Source of the DNA: Anoplolepis gracilipes
Lineage: Eukaryota; Arthropoda; Insecta; Hymenoptera; Formicidae
DNA length: 64,000 nucleotides
Reading direction: 5' to 3'
Assembly: GCF_047496725.1 (NCBI RefSeq)
Contig: NC_132970.1
Location: 20,920,001-20,984,000, forward strand
Shown here: piece by piece, positions 1-9,934 of the stretch
Numbering within the stretch: position 1 is the stretch's first letter
Layout: the number at the start of each line of letters is the position of its first letter
Notes under the pieces: generated by a model
Databases searched by the model: none
The model's input: the letters and a program-made list of their open reading frames with translations, nothing else
Told to the model about the DNA's origin: nothing
Position numbers and translations under genes: made by a program

Positions 1-462
1 ATGCCAGACAACCTTTATCGGAATGAGCCAATCTCAAACAAGTACTCTTCTCATCTTAAAAATCTGACTTTTCTCTTGCCTAAAGTAGCAACTTATACTA
101 AGCCTACATTTTTTACATATCTTTAGTTTGAAATAATTTAATTTATGTATATTTATTATGGTACATCTTTTTTGGTTTATAAGATAAAAGGGAGTCACTT
201 TTAGAATACTCTAACTTTAAAATGAGATATTTTATACATATTAAGAAACATAATAGTCTTAAGTCCATATAAGGAACACATATATATACATACATCTTAT
301 TTTAATTTATTCTTTCCACCCTAAAAATTTTTTTATTTCTAATTATAGATTTAAGGTTTAAAAAAGTTGTTTGGTTTTAATGAGAACATGAGATAATGCA
401 ATTAGTTTGACCTTGGCTTGTACACTTAAAGTCAAACTAATGTAACCATATTATATATACAC

Positions 463-518
<56 letters not shown>

Positions 519-1033
519 CATATACATATATACATATACATATGAACATATACATATATACATATATACATATGGGTATATATACATATGGGCCTTTTAA
601 GCTAAGCAACTTTTGTCTTTAACATCTCTTTCTACAATCTAAAATAAAAAATTATTAAAGGAAAACATATATATTATGATGCACATGCAAATATCCAAAG
701 TAAACTTTAATTTATTAACAACATCTGATACTCTTACAAAATTACCGATATTTTTATATTACTATATGTACATATAATTTTAAATTGAAATTTTAATAGA
801 AAATTACTTTAAAATACGAGAAAAATAATTATTCAAAAATCTAATGTATGTTTAACAATTATAATATAAAACAGAAATAAAAACTTTTTTTAAATAAAAG
901 AGATTTTACTTTATCTTAAGAATACAGAAAAACATATTTGAATCTTTTTAGCTACATATATTTTATTTTCTTGGAAAATATGACATAAAATAATTTAAAA
1001 ACTCTTTAACTGATTAATTCTATTATTATTTAC
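1..1033. other. AT-rich stretch without a recognised gene
   Basis: No exon could be supported here. If the aminopeptidase pseudogene to the right continues, its next exons should lie here on the minus strand, but I could not recognise them. A (TA)n/(CATATA)n microsatellite occupies about 465-595. Confidence 0.5.
465..595. repeat. (TA)n / (CATATA)n microsatellite
   Basis: Pure TA dinucleotides run into ACATAT/ACATATAT units over roughly 130 bp. It is a simple repeat with no further structure. Confidence 0.85.
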
Positions 1034-2194
1034 CTTGATATTTTGGACTCCTTTATCTGGAAATGGAAAAATGCTCGACAAGTGTTCAAAAGCTTTTATC
1101 ATAGAATATCATGCTATATAATTTGTTTCTTGTCTAAGATAGCTCGTCAAGTTCCAGAATAGGGAAGAATTGAGTTGGCCATTTATCATAAAATAAAATG
1201 CATCGTCGATGATTTTAGCACGATTAAGAACATATATTTTTGTATATTCTGTAGAGTTCAAATATTCTGCAATTTTTTGCCAGTTTTTAGGATTGTAATT
1301 AACGCGAGTATCCTGTAGTAAATAATTTTTATATTATTAGATTTTCACTTAATTGAGTTATTAAATTTATTAAAAAATATTTATAATTATCTGCATTTTA
1401 AATATTTGAGTAATTCCAAGTATTAAAAAAAGGAAGACAAATTATAATAATTAAGACAAACATTATTTTAGAGTGATATTTGTTGTAATATTGCGTAGAA
1501 TAAAACCCTATAAGAAATTATAAATCTATTTATATTTATTTTAGCTTAAATAATAATATGTGCAAAATTGAATTTATTTCACGTTAATCAATAGTAAAAT
1601 GCAGAGAATACGTCATACAATATTTTTTAAAATATTATATAATGTTACTATGTATTATTCATATATTGCATAATGTTATTTAAAAAAAATATAGTTAATA
1701 TTATATAATAGTTTAATACTGTAATTATGTAGAAATATAATAAATTTGTTAATCAATATTCACCAGTTTGTAATAAATTGAATATTATCCAACCTTTATC
1801 TTTTATTGAAACTTGGCAAGTTGGCTGGGACGACGACAAAACTATTAATCTTTTGTCGTAAAGCGGAATTCTAAGCTCCCTAAAATCTGGATTATTTTGG
1901 GAGGCATATGTTACAGGTACCCAGAAAGCGTATGTTTTAAATATTTCATAATTTTCTGTTATTACATTATATACATTTGCTTTATTTGGAAAATGCCACG
2001 TTATTTTCAACACAGGATAATTTATAAATTTCATTTAATTATTTACTATTGTTGAAGGAAGCATTAGTTCTTTCTCAGGATATAATTTGCTTAAAATACC
2101 CTGTATAGTGAGCCATAAATGTTGGGAAAGACTCTTCGACTTAATCTCACTATATTGGTTAAAATTTGGCATTATTGACACAGTAAAATCGGTA
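1034..2194 (-). pseudogene. aminopeptidase N-like (M1 family) pseudogene fragment
   Basis: This is part of the C-terminal ERAP1_C-like domain of an insect membrane alanyl aminopeptidase; the zinc-site domain is not in the window. Exon-like block about 1751-2194 reads HLWLTIQG, NYPVLKITWHF, FWVPVTYASQNNPDF and GWIIFNLLQTG. After an intron, block 1034-1312 reads RVNYNPKNWQKIAEYL, VLNRAKIIDDAFYFM and FEHLSSIFPFPD. Three lesions are visible: TAA at 2035-2037 and TGA at 1109-1111, both where the family usually has Trp, and an apparent 2-nt deletion at the start of the second block, where the phase-1 donor only joins correctly if two bases of the GYYRVNYD motif are restored in thought. Intron borders are kept, so it is a decayed genomic copy, not a processed one. 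Family assignment is good; the exact borders are approximate. Confidence 0.8.
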
Positions 2195-2405
2195 CTAATC
2201 GTTAATTACGTATAAAAAAATATCAAAGTGTTATTTAATTTGTACACTTTATACAGCTTATGTAATTGCGGTATTTAATATTTTATATGCTAGGTTCTAT
2301 AATGTATAAGTAAATAATATATTAAAATGGTATATACAATATATTTCATAATATACTCACAATTTTAAATATTCATAAACTCTTCGTTGAAACATTTTAT
2401 CTGTA
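2195..2405. other. AT-rich spacer
   Basis: This is the spacer between the aminopeptidase pseudogene and the first hairpin element. Nothing is recognised. Confidence 0.5.
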
Positions 2406-2703
2406 CCAGGTAAAAAATGTCTCATATATAATTATATATAACAATATAAAAGTATATAGAAATATATAAAATTCTGTATAAGTTATGTATAATTATGTAT
2501 AGTACGTACAGTATGCATAATTTTGTATTATCGTTGACTGACATTTAGCCAACATTAATATAAAATTATACATATATAATTATACAATAAGTCATATATT
2601 ATTATATATAATTATACATAACTTATATAAAATTTTATATATTTCTATATAATTTTATATGGTCATATGTCATATGATTATACATAACAAATTTTTTACC
2701 GAG
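2406..2703. mobile_element. fold-back MITE, family CCCGGTAAAAAAT, copy 1
   Basis: The element is bounded by CCAGGTAAAAAATG and TTTTTTACCGAG and flanked on both sides by TA, as expected for a Tc1/mariner-type target duplication. The two halves are imperfect inverted copies rich in ATATAATTATATATAA. A non-palindromic centre carries TTGACTGACATTTAGCCAAC. It has no coding capacity. Five further copies occur in this window. Confidence 0.85.
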
Positions 2704-2728
2704 TAAGTAGATATAATTTTTGCTATTA

Positions 2729-2913
2729 CAGTCGGACTTCTTATCCTACGACATTTTCGGTCCGGAATCTTCCCCTTAAAACTCTGATCCTACGACAAAA
2801 ATTTGAGAGTGGGGGTATAATTTCCCTTTTGCGGTCGTAGCATGAGAGGATTTTTTGTCGTAGGATAAGAGGTTTCGTAGCATAAGAGGGTCGTAGGATA
2901 AGAGGTCCGACTG
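2729..2913. mobile_element. 185-bp MITE with CAGTCGGAC termini (pogo-like)
   Basis: The ends CAGTCGGACTTCTTATCC and GGATAAGAGGTCCGACTG are inverted repeats flanked by TA on both sides (2727-2728 and 2914-2915). The motif TCGTAGGATAAGAGG repeats inside. The CAGT...ACTG ends with TA duplication resemble pogo/Tigger-class elements; that class call is inference. It is non-coding. Confidence 0.8.
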
Positions 2914-3018
2914 TATAAGAAAATGAAAAGTTTTTACACTATTTTTAACATTAAATATATCGTATAAAAATTGCTAAAGCTATTTACTTATAAATTTTTG
3001 TCATATTTGGAAAGACTA

Positions 3019-3305
3019 CCCGGTAAAAAATTTCTTATATATAATTATATATAACAATATAAAAGTATATAGAAATATATAAAATTTTGTATAACTTATG
3101 TATATTTATGTATAGTATGCATAATTTTGTATTATCGTTGACTGATATTTAGCCAACATTAATATAAAATTATATATAATTATACAACAAGTCATATATT
3201 ATTATATATAATTATACATAACTTATATAAAATTTTATATATTTCTATATAATTTTATATGGTCATATATCATATATGATTATACATAACAAATTTTTTA
3301 CCGGG
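3019..3305. mobile_element. fold-back MITE, family CCCGGTAAAAAAT, copy 2
   Basis: The termini CCCGGTAAAAAATTTC and AAATTTTTTACCGGG are perfect at the tips and flanked by TA on both sides. It is nearly identical along its length to the copies at 2406 and 3611, including the central TTGACTGATATTTAGCC. Confidence 0.88.
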
Positions 3306-3610
3306 TAAATTGTATATTGGTTCTCGATATTTTCAAATCGTTATAAAATTTGCAATGTAGGGAGAAATAATACCATAATTTTTAAATAGTTTTAAATGAC
3401 ATGATTATTTCAAACACTACACATTATTAACGAAAAATTCTACTATATTTTGTAATATTAATAAAATACAAATTTATATTTAATAATAGAATTTAATGTG
3501 TATCGTTAATACGAATATTTTATTCAACTAAATATTCATTCGATCATATTAAGTCTTTCCTCTTTAGGGTTACAACAATTTCGAAATGGCAGATTTATTT
3601 ACAGTTCAGG
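3306..3610. other. AT-rich spacer between MITE copies
   Basis: No gene or clear repeat structure is seen. Confidence 0.5.
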
Positions 3611-3897
3611 CCCGGTAAAAAATTTCTCATATATAATTATATATAACAATATAAAAGTATATAGAAATATATAAAATATTGCATAAGTTATGTATAGTTA
3701 TGTATAGTATGCATAATTTTGTATTATCGTTGACTGACATCTAGCCAACATTAATATAAAATTATATATAATTATATAATAAGTCATATATTATTATATA
3801 TAATTATACATAACTTATACAAAATTTTATATATTTCTATATAATTTTATATGGTCATATATCATATATGATTATATATAACAAATTTTTTACCGGG
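3611..3897. mobile_element. fold-back MITE, family CCCGGTAAAAAAT, copy 3
   Basis: It is the same length (287 bp) as copy 2, with CCCGGTAAAAAATTTC and AAATTTTTTACCGGG tips. TA follows the right end, but the left flank reads GG, so the duplication is not intact on that side. Confidence 0.87.
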
Positions 3898-3985
3898 TAT
3901 ATAAATAAAATAATATTTTATTTAACATAAAAACATAAGACATATAAAAATATATAACATTTACATTATACACACATATATATAT

Positions 3986-4205
3986 ACAGGGTGTCTCATA
4001 AAGATTGAATTAACGTTCGTGAGCAGGTAGAGCGCATTAAATTGAACAGAAAAGTCCTTTACCATTTTGCAATTTTCACATATATTAAAATATTTATTAA
4101 AAATGCTCAGCGAATGAGCGTGCGTTTTTCGCGACTAGACCATGGACCGTACGCTCTAGGCGTTTCAGTGACGAAGTGTCACGCGGGTTGCACAGCAACA
4201 AGATG
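3986..4205. mobile_element. one-ended fragment of a CAGGGTGTCTCATAA element
   Basis: It begins TACAGGGTGTCTCATAAAG and continues with GAGCAGGTAGAGCGC, AAAAGTCCTTTACCATTTTGC and TATTAAAAATGCTCAGCG, the same order of blocks as the left half of the element at 9226. No matching right terminus was found, so it looks truncated. Confidence 0.65.
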
Positions 4206-5052
4206 AAAAAATTTTGAAATTTGAAGTTTCAATTTTAACATGTTATTAATAATTTTTAAAAATTGTTTTATTTTTTTATTTCTAAAAAATACTGGTTTAG
4301 TTTCATAATCATATAACTATAAAATATTCCAATATTTTTAGGATACAAAGAATGTTTTTTATTTTTTTTTAATAGAATATTTTAAATTATAAGATAATAA
4401 GAAATTATATATATAATTAAAATGACATTGTGTATGTATAAAAATGAAAAAAACATAAATTATGGGACAATATTTTCATTCATGTATACAAAGAAAAATG
4501 TGAAATTAATATTTTTTTTTTTTAATATTAATCTTATTCTAAATTTCTTTTTTAATATTTTGATATGAAATAGAGTAATTATATAAGTATAACCACATTG
4601 ACATCAATTGACATACATATGTCAAACATTCAAACTATCGATCATTTCTAATACGACATATCGAGCATGCGCTTCATGTATTTGTTATTTGATTAAATAA
4701 AGGATAGAAAATATGTAACATCTATTGTCTCTTTCTATCTACAGGGAAAGACGTATCCATTTTTATAAGATCTATGGTTATGTAGTCATTTCTTGTAGGT
4801 ATTAAAATCTATCTAACTTTCTTAACCTAACGAGATAATCGACAATACTGAGAAGGGAATTATCACACGCATATTTCTGGAAAATTTTGTGTAAGTATGA
4901 AAAATTATTTATTTTTATTAATATGTTATTTATATATTATTCTGAACGTTTATATATTGTACTATATTACATTACATTATAGCTATTATATATTAATTCT
5001 ATTGTATAATTTATAGTTTAGCATATATTTTCAATATTTCTCAACTAAACAG
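4206..5052. other. intergenic, AT-rich
   Basis: No coding exon or transposon terminus is recognised. The last part, with GTAAGTAT-like signals, may be upstream or intron sequence of the SMC5 copy. Confidence 0.45.
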
Positions 5053-7561
5053 GACTTATGACAGTGCTGTAGTATATCCCGCAAGATATCCTGCAAGATA
5101 ATGTTATTGTTGGACCTAATGGTTCTAGCAAGTCTACTATTGTTGCCGCTATAGTTCTTGGATTAGGTGGTAGACCTAGTATTATTGGACGAGCACTTCA
5201 TATAGGAGAATACGTCAAGTATGGATGTGAATCCACAAAGATAGAAATTCATTTGAAGAATGGCAATGAACGAGATCATGTAATAGGACATTTACCAAAG
5301 AAAAAATGTCTAAATGGATGATTAATGATGTTCTATCATCTGCAAAAGCTATATAAGAATTCATCTCTAATGTTAATATTCAGGTATATATTATTTTATT
5401 ATATATATATATATATACATATACTATCCTAATTCTGTATTACAATATGTATTATACGTTTCAGAGGAAAGTTTCATAAAGCAATTATAAAATATAGTAT
5501 AATTTTGAAGAACAGAAGAATAATGAATAATCACACCAACCTCGCAACTTAAACTGTTACTTTAGTGGTGAGTAAATTTTTTAAACACATCAAACTTACA
5601 AATACGACTTTTTACTAAAATTTAGTAAAATTTTCTTTGCAGACAACATTTATTATGTGAATACATCTAGATACATGCACAGAACATATGTTATCTGGTC
5701 AATATTGACCAGAATCTCACAGGTCAATGAAAATGACATTATCGATGTTCTAGATAAATCCAAACAACAAAGACTCCAAAAATGGAATGTAAAAAAATTA
5801 ATATATATAAAAATATATAATGAATTATAAAACATGTAATGATATTTGTTCTTTAAATTAAAGAATTTGCAAGAAAAGAGAAATCAAATTTTAATTGATA
5901 TTAAAGAGGATAAGATAAAATAAAGGAGGAAACTAAAGAATTAGAAAAATATCGGACTAACATGAATAAATATCAACAAAACATTCAACAAATTCAAGCA
6001 CTGAAAAGCAGAATACGCATAGCTACTAACAAAATTGAGCAACTGGAGATGGACCAAATGAGCATTGATAATATAAAAGTTGCATGCAATAAAGAGTTTA
6101 AGGTTTTTTTTTAAATATATATGTTATAAAAATTTCCTTGTTTTACAAAATTGTATTTATATGTAATGAATTCTTTACTTTAGACTATCGTAAAGAAATA
6201 ATTCCAAATGTATAAAGAATATAATGCAATTCTAAAGAAATGTTTCAATTGCGTTAAAAGAAGTGACGAGGTCAAATTTGCAATAGCTCAACAACAACAA
6301 ATTTTATTAATTAAAAAATGAGACTGCGGAATTGAGAGATATGTTAAAATACGCAGAAAGAATATTTAAGTAACACAATGAAGAGTTTCAACCTTTAAAA
6401 AAGGAAACTGAAAGACTGTATAATGAAGCATTGGCAAGTACAAATAATATTAAGCCACAAACGCGTTCAAACCTCTGAATAAAGCCTTTGGAAAATTACT
6501 GGCTACTATAGCTGACATAAATAAAGAATTAAATATTGCTCAAGCAAAAGTTTTCTGTATGAAAACATAGGTGCCGAGAATGTAAGTGTAACATATAATG
6601 AATGATATAATTCTTTCAACAGATTAAAAATTATTTATATGCTAAAGATAATTGAGTATTTTCTTTTTATATCTTTAGATGTTGCGGGAATATGAGGGAA
6701 TACAAAATAATATTCAAAACTTGATTGAGTTTATCAAACAAAAGACTATTAAATTAGAAGACATGACAGAAGAGATCAACAAATTAAAAAAAATGGTTAC
6801 CACTGTTGAAGCAGCTGATTGAAAGGATAAATGTGAATTTTAATGCTTATTTTTCCGTGATAGATTGTGCTGATAAAGTTACTCTTTCACATAGTGAAGA
6901 TGTCGTAAGTTGACACGGTATTTACAACATATGAAATGAAAATTCTTTTATTAACTAGATATATTTTCAGCTGAATTTTGATCAATATGGTTTAAAAATT
7001 ACAGTAAAATTCCGAGATGCAGATGAGTTGCAAGAATTGACAAGACATTTTCAAAGCAGTGGCGAAAGAACTGTAACTACTGCCATTTATATGATTGTGT
7101 TGCAAGAATTGTCGCGCGTACCGTTTCTCTTTGTGGATGAAATTAATCAGGTTCGTTATCACACGTTTCATGTACGTACATGACATATTTACATAATTTA
7201 TATATATATTATGTTTTATATCTTTTTGCGATTTTAATATTTCGCGATTATTTTCTAGGGCATGGATGTAGTTAATGAAAATCGAGTCTTTAACTTGGTC
7301 GTTAAAATAACACGAAGGCCAGACAGTTCTCAATATTTTCTGCTCACACCAAAAGTAAGTAATAATATTATTTAATTTCTCATTATATAATAATTTTTAT
7401 TAATCATATTATTTTAATAGCTTTTATTAGATTTATCATATGAAGAAACAGTAACGGTACATTGTGTCTTAAATGGTCCAATTGTTAACACAAATGATAA
7501 AGAGTTTGAATTCAATACAGAAGCTTACATCAACCGTTTTATTCAATCAAAAGATATTTAG
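5053..7561 (+). pseudogene. SMC5 (structural maintenance of chromosomes 5) pseudogene with introns
   Basis: SMC5 is an ATPase of the SMC5/6 genome-stability complex. Exon-like blocks: 5053-5383 (VVYPARY, then IVGPNGSSKSTIV and GRALHIGEYVKYG), 5864-6102 and 6184-6581 (coiled coil), 6679-6904 (MLREYEGIQNNIQ, then QLIERINVNFNAYFS in a shifted frame), 6971-7150 (DQYGLKITVKFRD, SSGERTVTT, PFLFVDEINQ), 7259-7354 (GMDVVNENRVFN, SSQYFLLTPK), 7421-7561. Splice borders are kept, so it is an unprocessed copy. Damage: a short duplication plus frameshift before the Walker A, Walker A Gly changed (GSSKST instead of GxGKST), a frameshift near 5283, TAA at 5354-5356, stops in the coiled-coil blocks, a frameshift in the A-run near 6790, and no recognisable hinge. 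The last three exons, with signature and Walker B, remain open. It ends 390 bp from the convergent SMKR1-like gene. Confidence 0.87.
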
Positions 7562-7947
7562 TATACTTAGGATATTTAGGATAAAAACATAAAAATAAAA
7601 TATTTTGTTCCTTATATATATACAAAGAAATAAAGTTTTCTACCAAGTTGCAAAAATTATTTTTTTCTGTATATATAAAATATATATATATTAAAATTTT
7701 TGAAATTATTTTATATAGTTTTAAAATGTATAGAATTTAAGAAAGTTTTAAGATATAATTATATTTTTGATAACATTTGCAATCAAATTAAGGCTAAAAA
7801 AAAGTTTTATGTCAATATTAGAACTAAAACAATAATTAACAGTAATAAAAGAACTAAAATAATAATTAATATGACAAATTATTTATATGTGCTTTATAGA
7901 TATATATTTTTCATAAAAACACATTTTCAATTATTTAGTGCTGTTAT
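7562..7947. other. intergenic spacer between convergent SMC5 relic and SMKR1-like gene
   Basis: AT-rich sequence with AATAAA-type polyadenylation signals on the plus strand near 7597 and 7628. An open frame running through it is low-complexity Lys/Asn/Ile/Tyr and is not taken as a gene. Confidence 0.5.
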
Positions 7948-8223
7948 TTATTTCTTTCTTTTTCCTTTCTTCTTTTTTTGAGCTTCTGGCCATGGAAAAC
8001 CTCGGCATTTTAGCACGTCCATGATGTTGTGACATGTATAATAAGCATTTTCCATCACCTCTTCGTTAAAAATATCCATAGCAAATCGTGCTTTCCCACC
8101 ACTTCTTCTCGATTTCTTCAAGCCTTTATTCTTGCTGCCATTGCCACCTTTAGCACTTTTTCCATTATTCTTTCCATTAGTTTTCACACTGGCTTTTTTT
8201 TTGCTTTTGCCACGCATCGCCAT
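7948..8223 (-). CDS. small lysine-rich protein 1-like (SMKR1 family)
   Basis: A 91-aa single-exon reading frame from ATG at 8221-8223 to TAA at 7948-7950. The first half is very basic and low in complexity (K, G, N, S repeats). Then comes a conserved block, MDIFNEEVMENAYYTCHN followed by MDVLKCRGFPWPEA, and a KKKKGKRKK tail. The pattern of acidic/aliphatic stretch, YY..HN, CL/CR-RGF.WP and lysine tail matches vertebrate small lysine-rich protein 1, a short protein whose function is not established. I infer homology from this C-terminal block. The frame has no lesions and its composition is more GC-rich than the flanks, which supports a real gene. Its 3' end faces the SMC5 relic. Confidence 0.78.
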   Translation of the reverse strand: MAMRGKSKKKASVKTNGKNNGKSAKGGNGSKNKGLKKSRRSGGKARFAMDIFNEEVMENAYYTCHNIMDVLKCRGFPWPEAQKKKKGKRKK

Positions 8224-8898
8224 TGTTAAAAACTCGTTAAAATCTTGGTATCTAAATTATGATAAATATTATTTATTAATAATAGATATTTATTTTTTAT
8301 AAGTATACATAAGTATTTCTAAGTATAGATTACCACTAATTAATTACCTTTAAAATAATGTTAACATACTTTTGATTACTGTTCTTTTATTTTATATTTC
8401 ATTCTCGTATGTAGAAAGTCAGACTCGAATCTGACTGATCTGACAATGAATAAAGCACAACTCGCCGTTGCCATATCAACAATTACATCAATGAAAGTAA
8501 GTTTATCGATCGCTAAACTAGCCAATTTCTCAGAATTAATCGATACGAAACAAGATATTTGGGACGCTTTCCATGTTAACGAAAAATTTATTGATACGTC
8601 AGTTTTCGTCGTAACCAATATGGAACGACGAAACTTTGATTTTTATTATGCGTAAATCTTTCTTCAAAAAATGGTTGAATTTTTTTAAACAAGAAAATAA
8701 ATTTTTTTGTTCTTCCCGGTTGTTACTTCTTCAAGATTCTGACAAAAATTGGCACTTTAGTGATGAATTCTCGTACATACGCATATATGCATACATGACA
8801 CGTAATGCGCGAACGAGAGAGAGAACACAACGGCATGCTTCAGAGTGTCTTCTTCTACGTTCACCTCCCCAAATGTTCGGTCTATATACTTACTGTCT
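8224..8898. other. upstream region of SMKR1-like gene, unassigned
   Basis: Presumed promoter/5' leader of the minus-strand gene. From about 8400 to 8640 base composition rises and both strands are open for 69-80 codons, with a good GTAAGT donor on the plus strand near 8498. I do not recognise a protein in either reading, so this may be a 5' leader or an unannotated exon. Confidence 0.35.
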
Positions 8899-9057
8899 AC
8901 AGGATGTCCCATTTTAATTCCTCCAGTCGAATATCTCGAAAACCAAGCCCGGGAGAGAAAAATATTTACATTAAACAACTTTTGCCTGAAACATTTTTCT
9001 CTCCCGGGCTTGGTTTTTGAGATATTCGACTGGAGGAATTAAAATGGGACACCCTGT
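8899..9057. mobile_element. 159-bp near-perfect hairpin element (CAGGATGTCCCATTTTAATT)
   Basis: The left arm, from ACAGGATGTCCCATTTTAATT through TCTCGAAAACCAAGCCCGGG, is repeated in inverted orientation as CCCGGGCTTGGTTTTTGAGA through AATTAAAATGGGACACCCTGT. Arms are about 65 bp with a short loop. TA flanks the CAGG/CCTG tips. It is a non-coding palindromic MITE that shares the GGTGTCC-type tip with other elements here. Confidence 0.87.
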
Positions 9058-9143
9058 ATATGTATATTCACTTTTCTGATCCTGTTGCGAGAAGCGCGAA
9101 ATCACTCTGATATAATATGTATAAAGATATGTATGTATAGAGA

Positions 9144-9150
<7 letters not shown>

Positions 9151-9174
<24 letters not shown>

Positions 9175-9177
9175 TTT
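9151..9177. repeat. poly-T tract
   Basis: An uninterrupted run of about 27 T. It could be the poly-A end of a minus-strand retroposed sequence, but no body was recognised. Confidence 0.7.
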
Positions 9178-9225
9178 GAGTGAGACGAAGACAGCAATAT
9201 ACATCGTTTGGCTGATACATATATA

Positions 9226-9814
9226 CAGAATGTCTCATAACTAACGAGCCAACGCTCGTGAACGGATAGAGTACAGTGAACTGAACAAAAAAGTATTAGA
9301 TCATTTTGCGATTTTCGCAATAATTATTAAAATATTAATTAAAAACGCTTAGCGAACAATATTATACATATGTACAAGATGTCCGGTAATAATCGCCCCA
9401 CCTCTCAAGGGCTGATAGAACAGGTCAAACTGAACATAAAAGTCCTGTATCATTTTCCGATTTTCGCAATAATTATTAAAATATTAATTAAAAACGCTCG
9501 GCGTAGGAGCGCGCGCCGCATATAGCGCTCAGCATACCCTGAGCGTTTTTAATTAATAGTTCAATAATTATTGCACTAATCGCAAAATGATACAGGACTT
9601 TTATGTTCAGTTTGACCTGCTCTATCTGTCCTAGAGAATTGGGGCGATTATTACCGGACATTTTGTAGATATGTATAATATTGTTCGCTAAGCGTTTTTA
9701 ATTAATATTTTAATAATTATTGCGAAAATCGCAAAATGACTTAATACTTTTTTGTTTAGTTCACTGTACTCTACCCACTCACGAGCGTTGGCTCATTAGT
9801 TATGAGACACCCTG
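9226..9814. mobile_element. hairpin element (CAGAATGTCTCATAACTAA) interrupted at its centre
   Basis: The left half 9226-9374 and right half 9666-9814 are inverted copies: CAGAATGTCTCATAACTAA... and ...TTAGTTATGAGACACCCTG, including AACGCTCGTGA, TTTGCGATTTTCGCAATAAT and AAAAACGCTTAGCGAACAAT. TA lies outside both ends. The 291-bp element listed next sits at its symmetry centre. It is non-coding. Confidence 0.87.
9375..9665. mobile_element. 291-bp hairpin element (CAAGATGTCCGGTAATAATCG), nested
   Basis: The ends CAAGATGTCCGGTAATAATCG and CGATTATTACCGGACATTTTG are inverted repeats flanked by TA. The arms share AGGTCAAACTGAACATAAAAG and the TTCGCAATAATTATTAAAATA block with the host element. A sister of exactly the same length lies at 43084-43374. 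Confidence 0.88.
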
Positions 9815-9829
9815 TATATCAGTCAAACG

Positions 9830-9928
9830 ATTCGCAGTCGCTAGCCGCTTCATTCTGCCGGCGTGTTTATCGCTAACGCGTACAGATGTCAGTCGTCAGT
9901 CGTCCGGCGGATCTCGACGGGAGTAGGT
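9830..9928 (+). promoter_or_regulatory. CpG-rich block: probable non-coding first exon/promoter of the ABHD gene
   Basis: GC- and CpG-rich sequence stands out from the AT-rich surroundings (about 9830-10000). It ends at a consensus donor, GTAAGT at 9929-9934. The next strong acceptor, TTTGTTTCAG ending at 11657, lies 19 bases before the ABHD start codon. A 5' untranslated exon spliced over about 1.7 kb is the simplest reading; this is inference. Confidence 0.45.
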
Positions 9929-9934
9929 GTAAGT

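Noticed and set aside
6992..7333. 113-codon open frame on the minus strand
   Set aside because: Antisense shadow of the SMC5 C-terminal exons.
5053..7561. A functional SMC5 gene
   Set aside because: Several stops and frameshifts, missing hinge and altered Walker A make it a pseudogene.
8029..8229. 66-codon open frame on the plus strand
   Set aside because: Antisense to the SMKR1-like gene; the Lys-rich sense strand gives Phe/Ser-rich antisense.
9151..9177. Poly-T run as a retrotransposon tail
   Set aside because: No retroelement body or target duplication could be found next to it.
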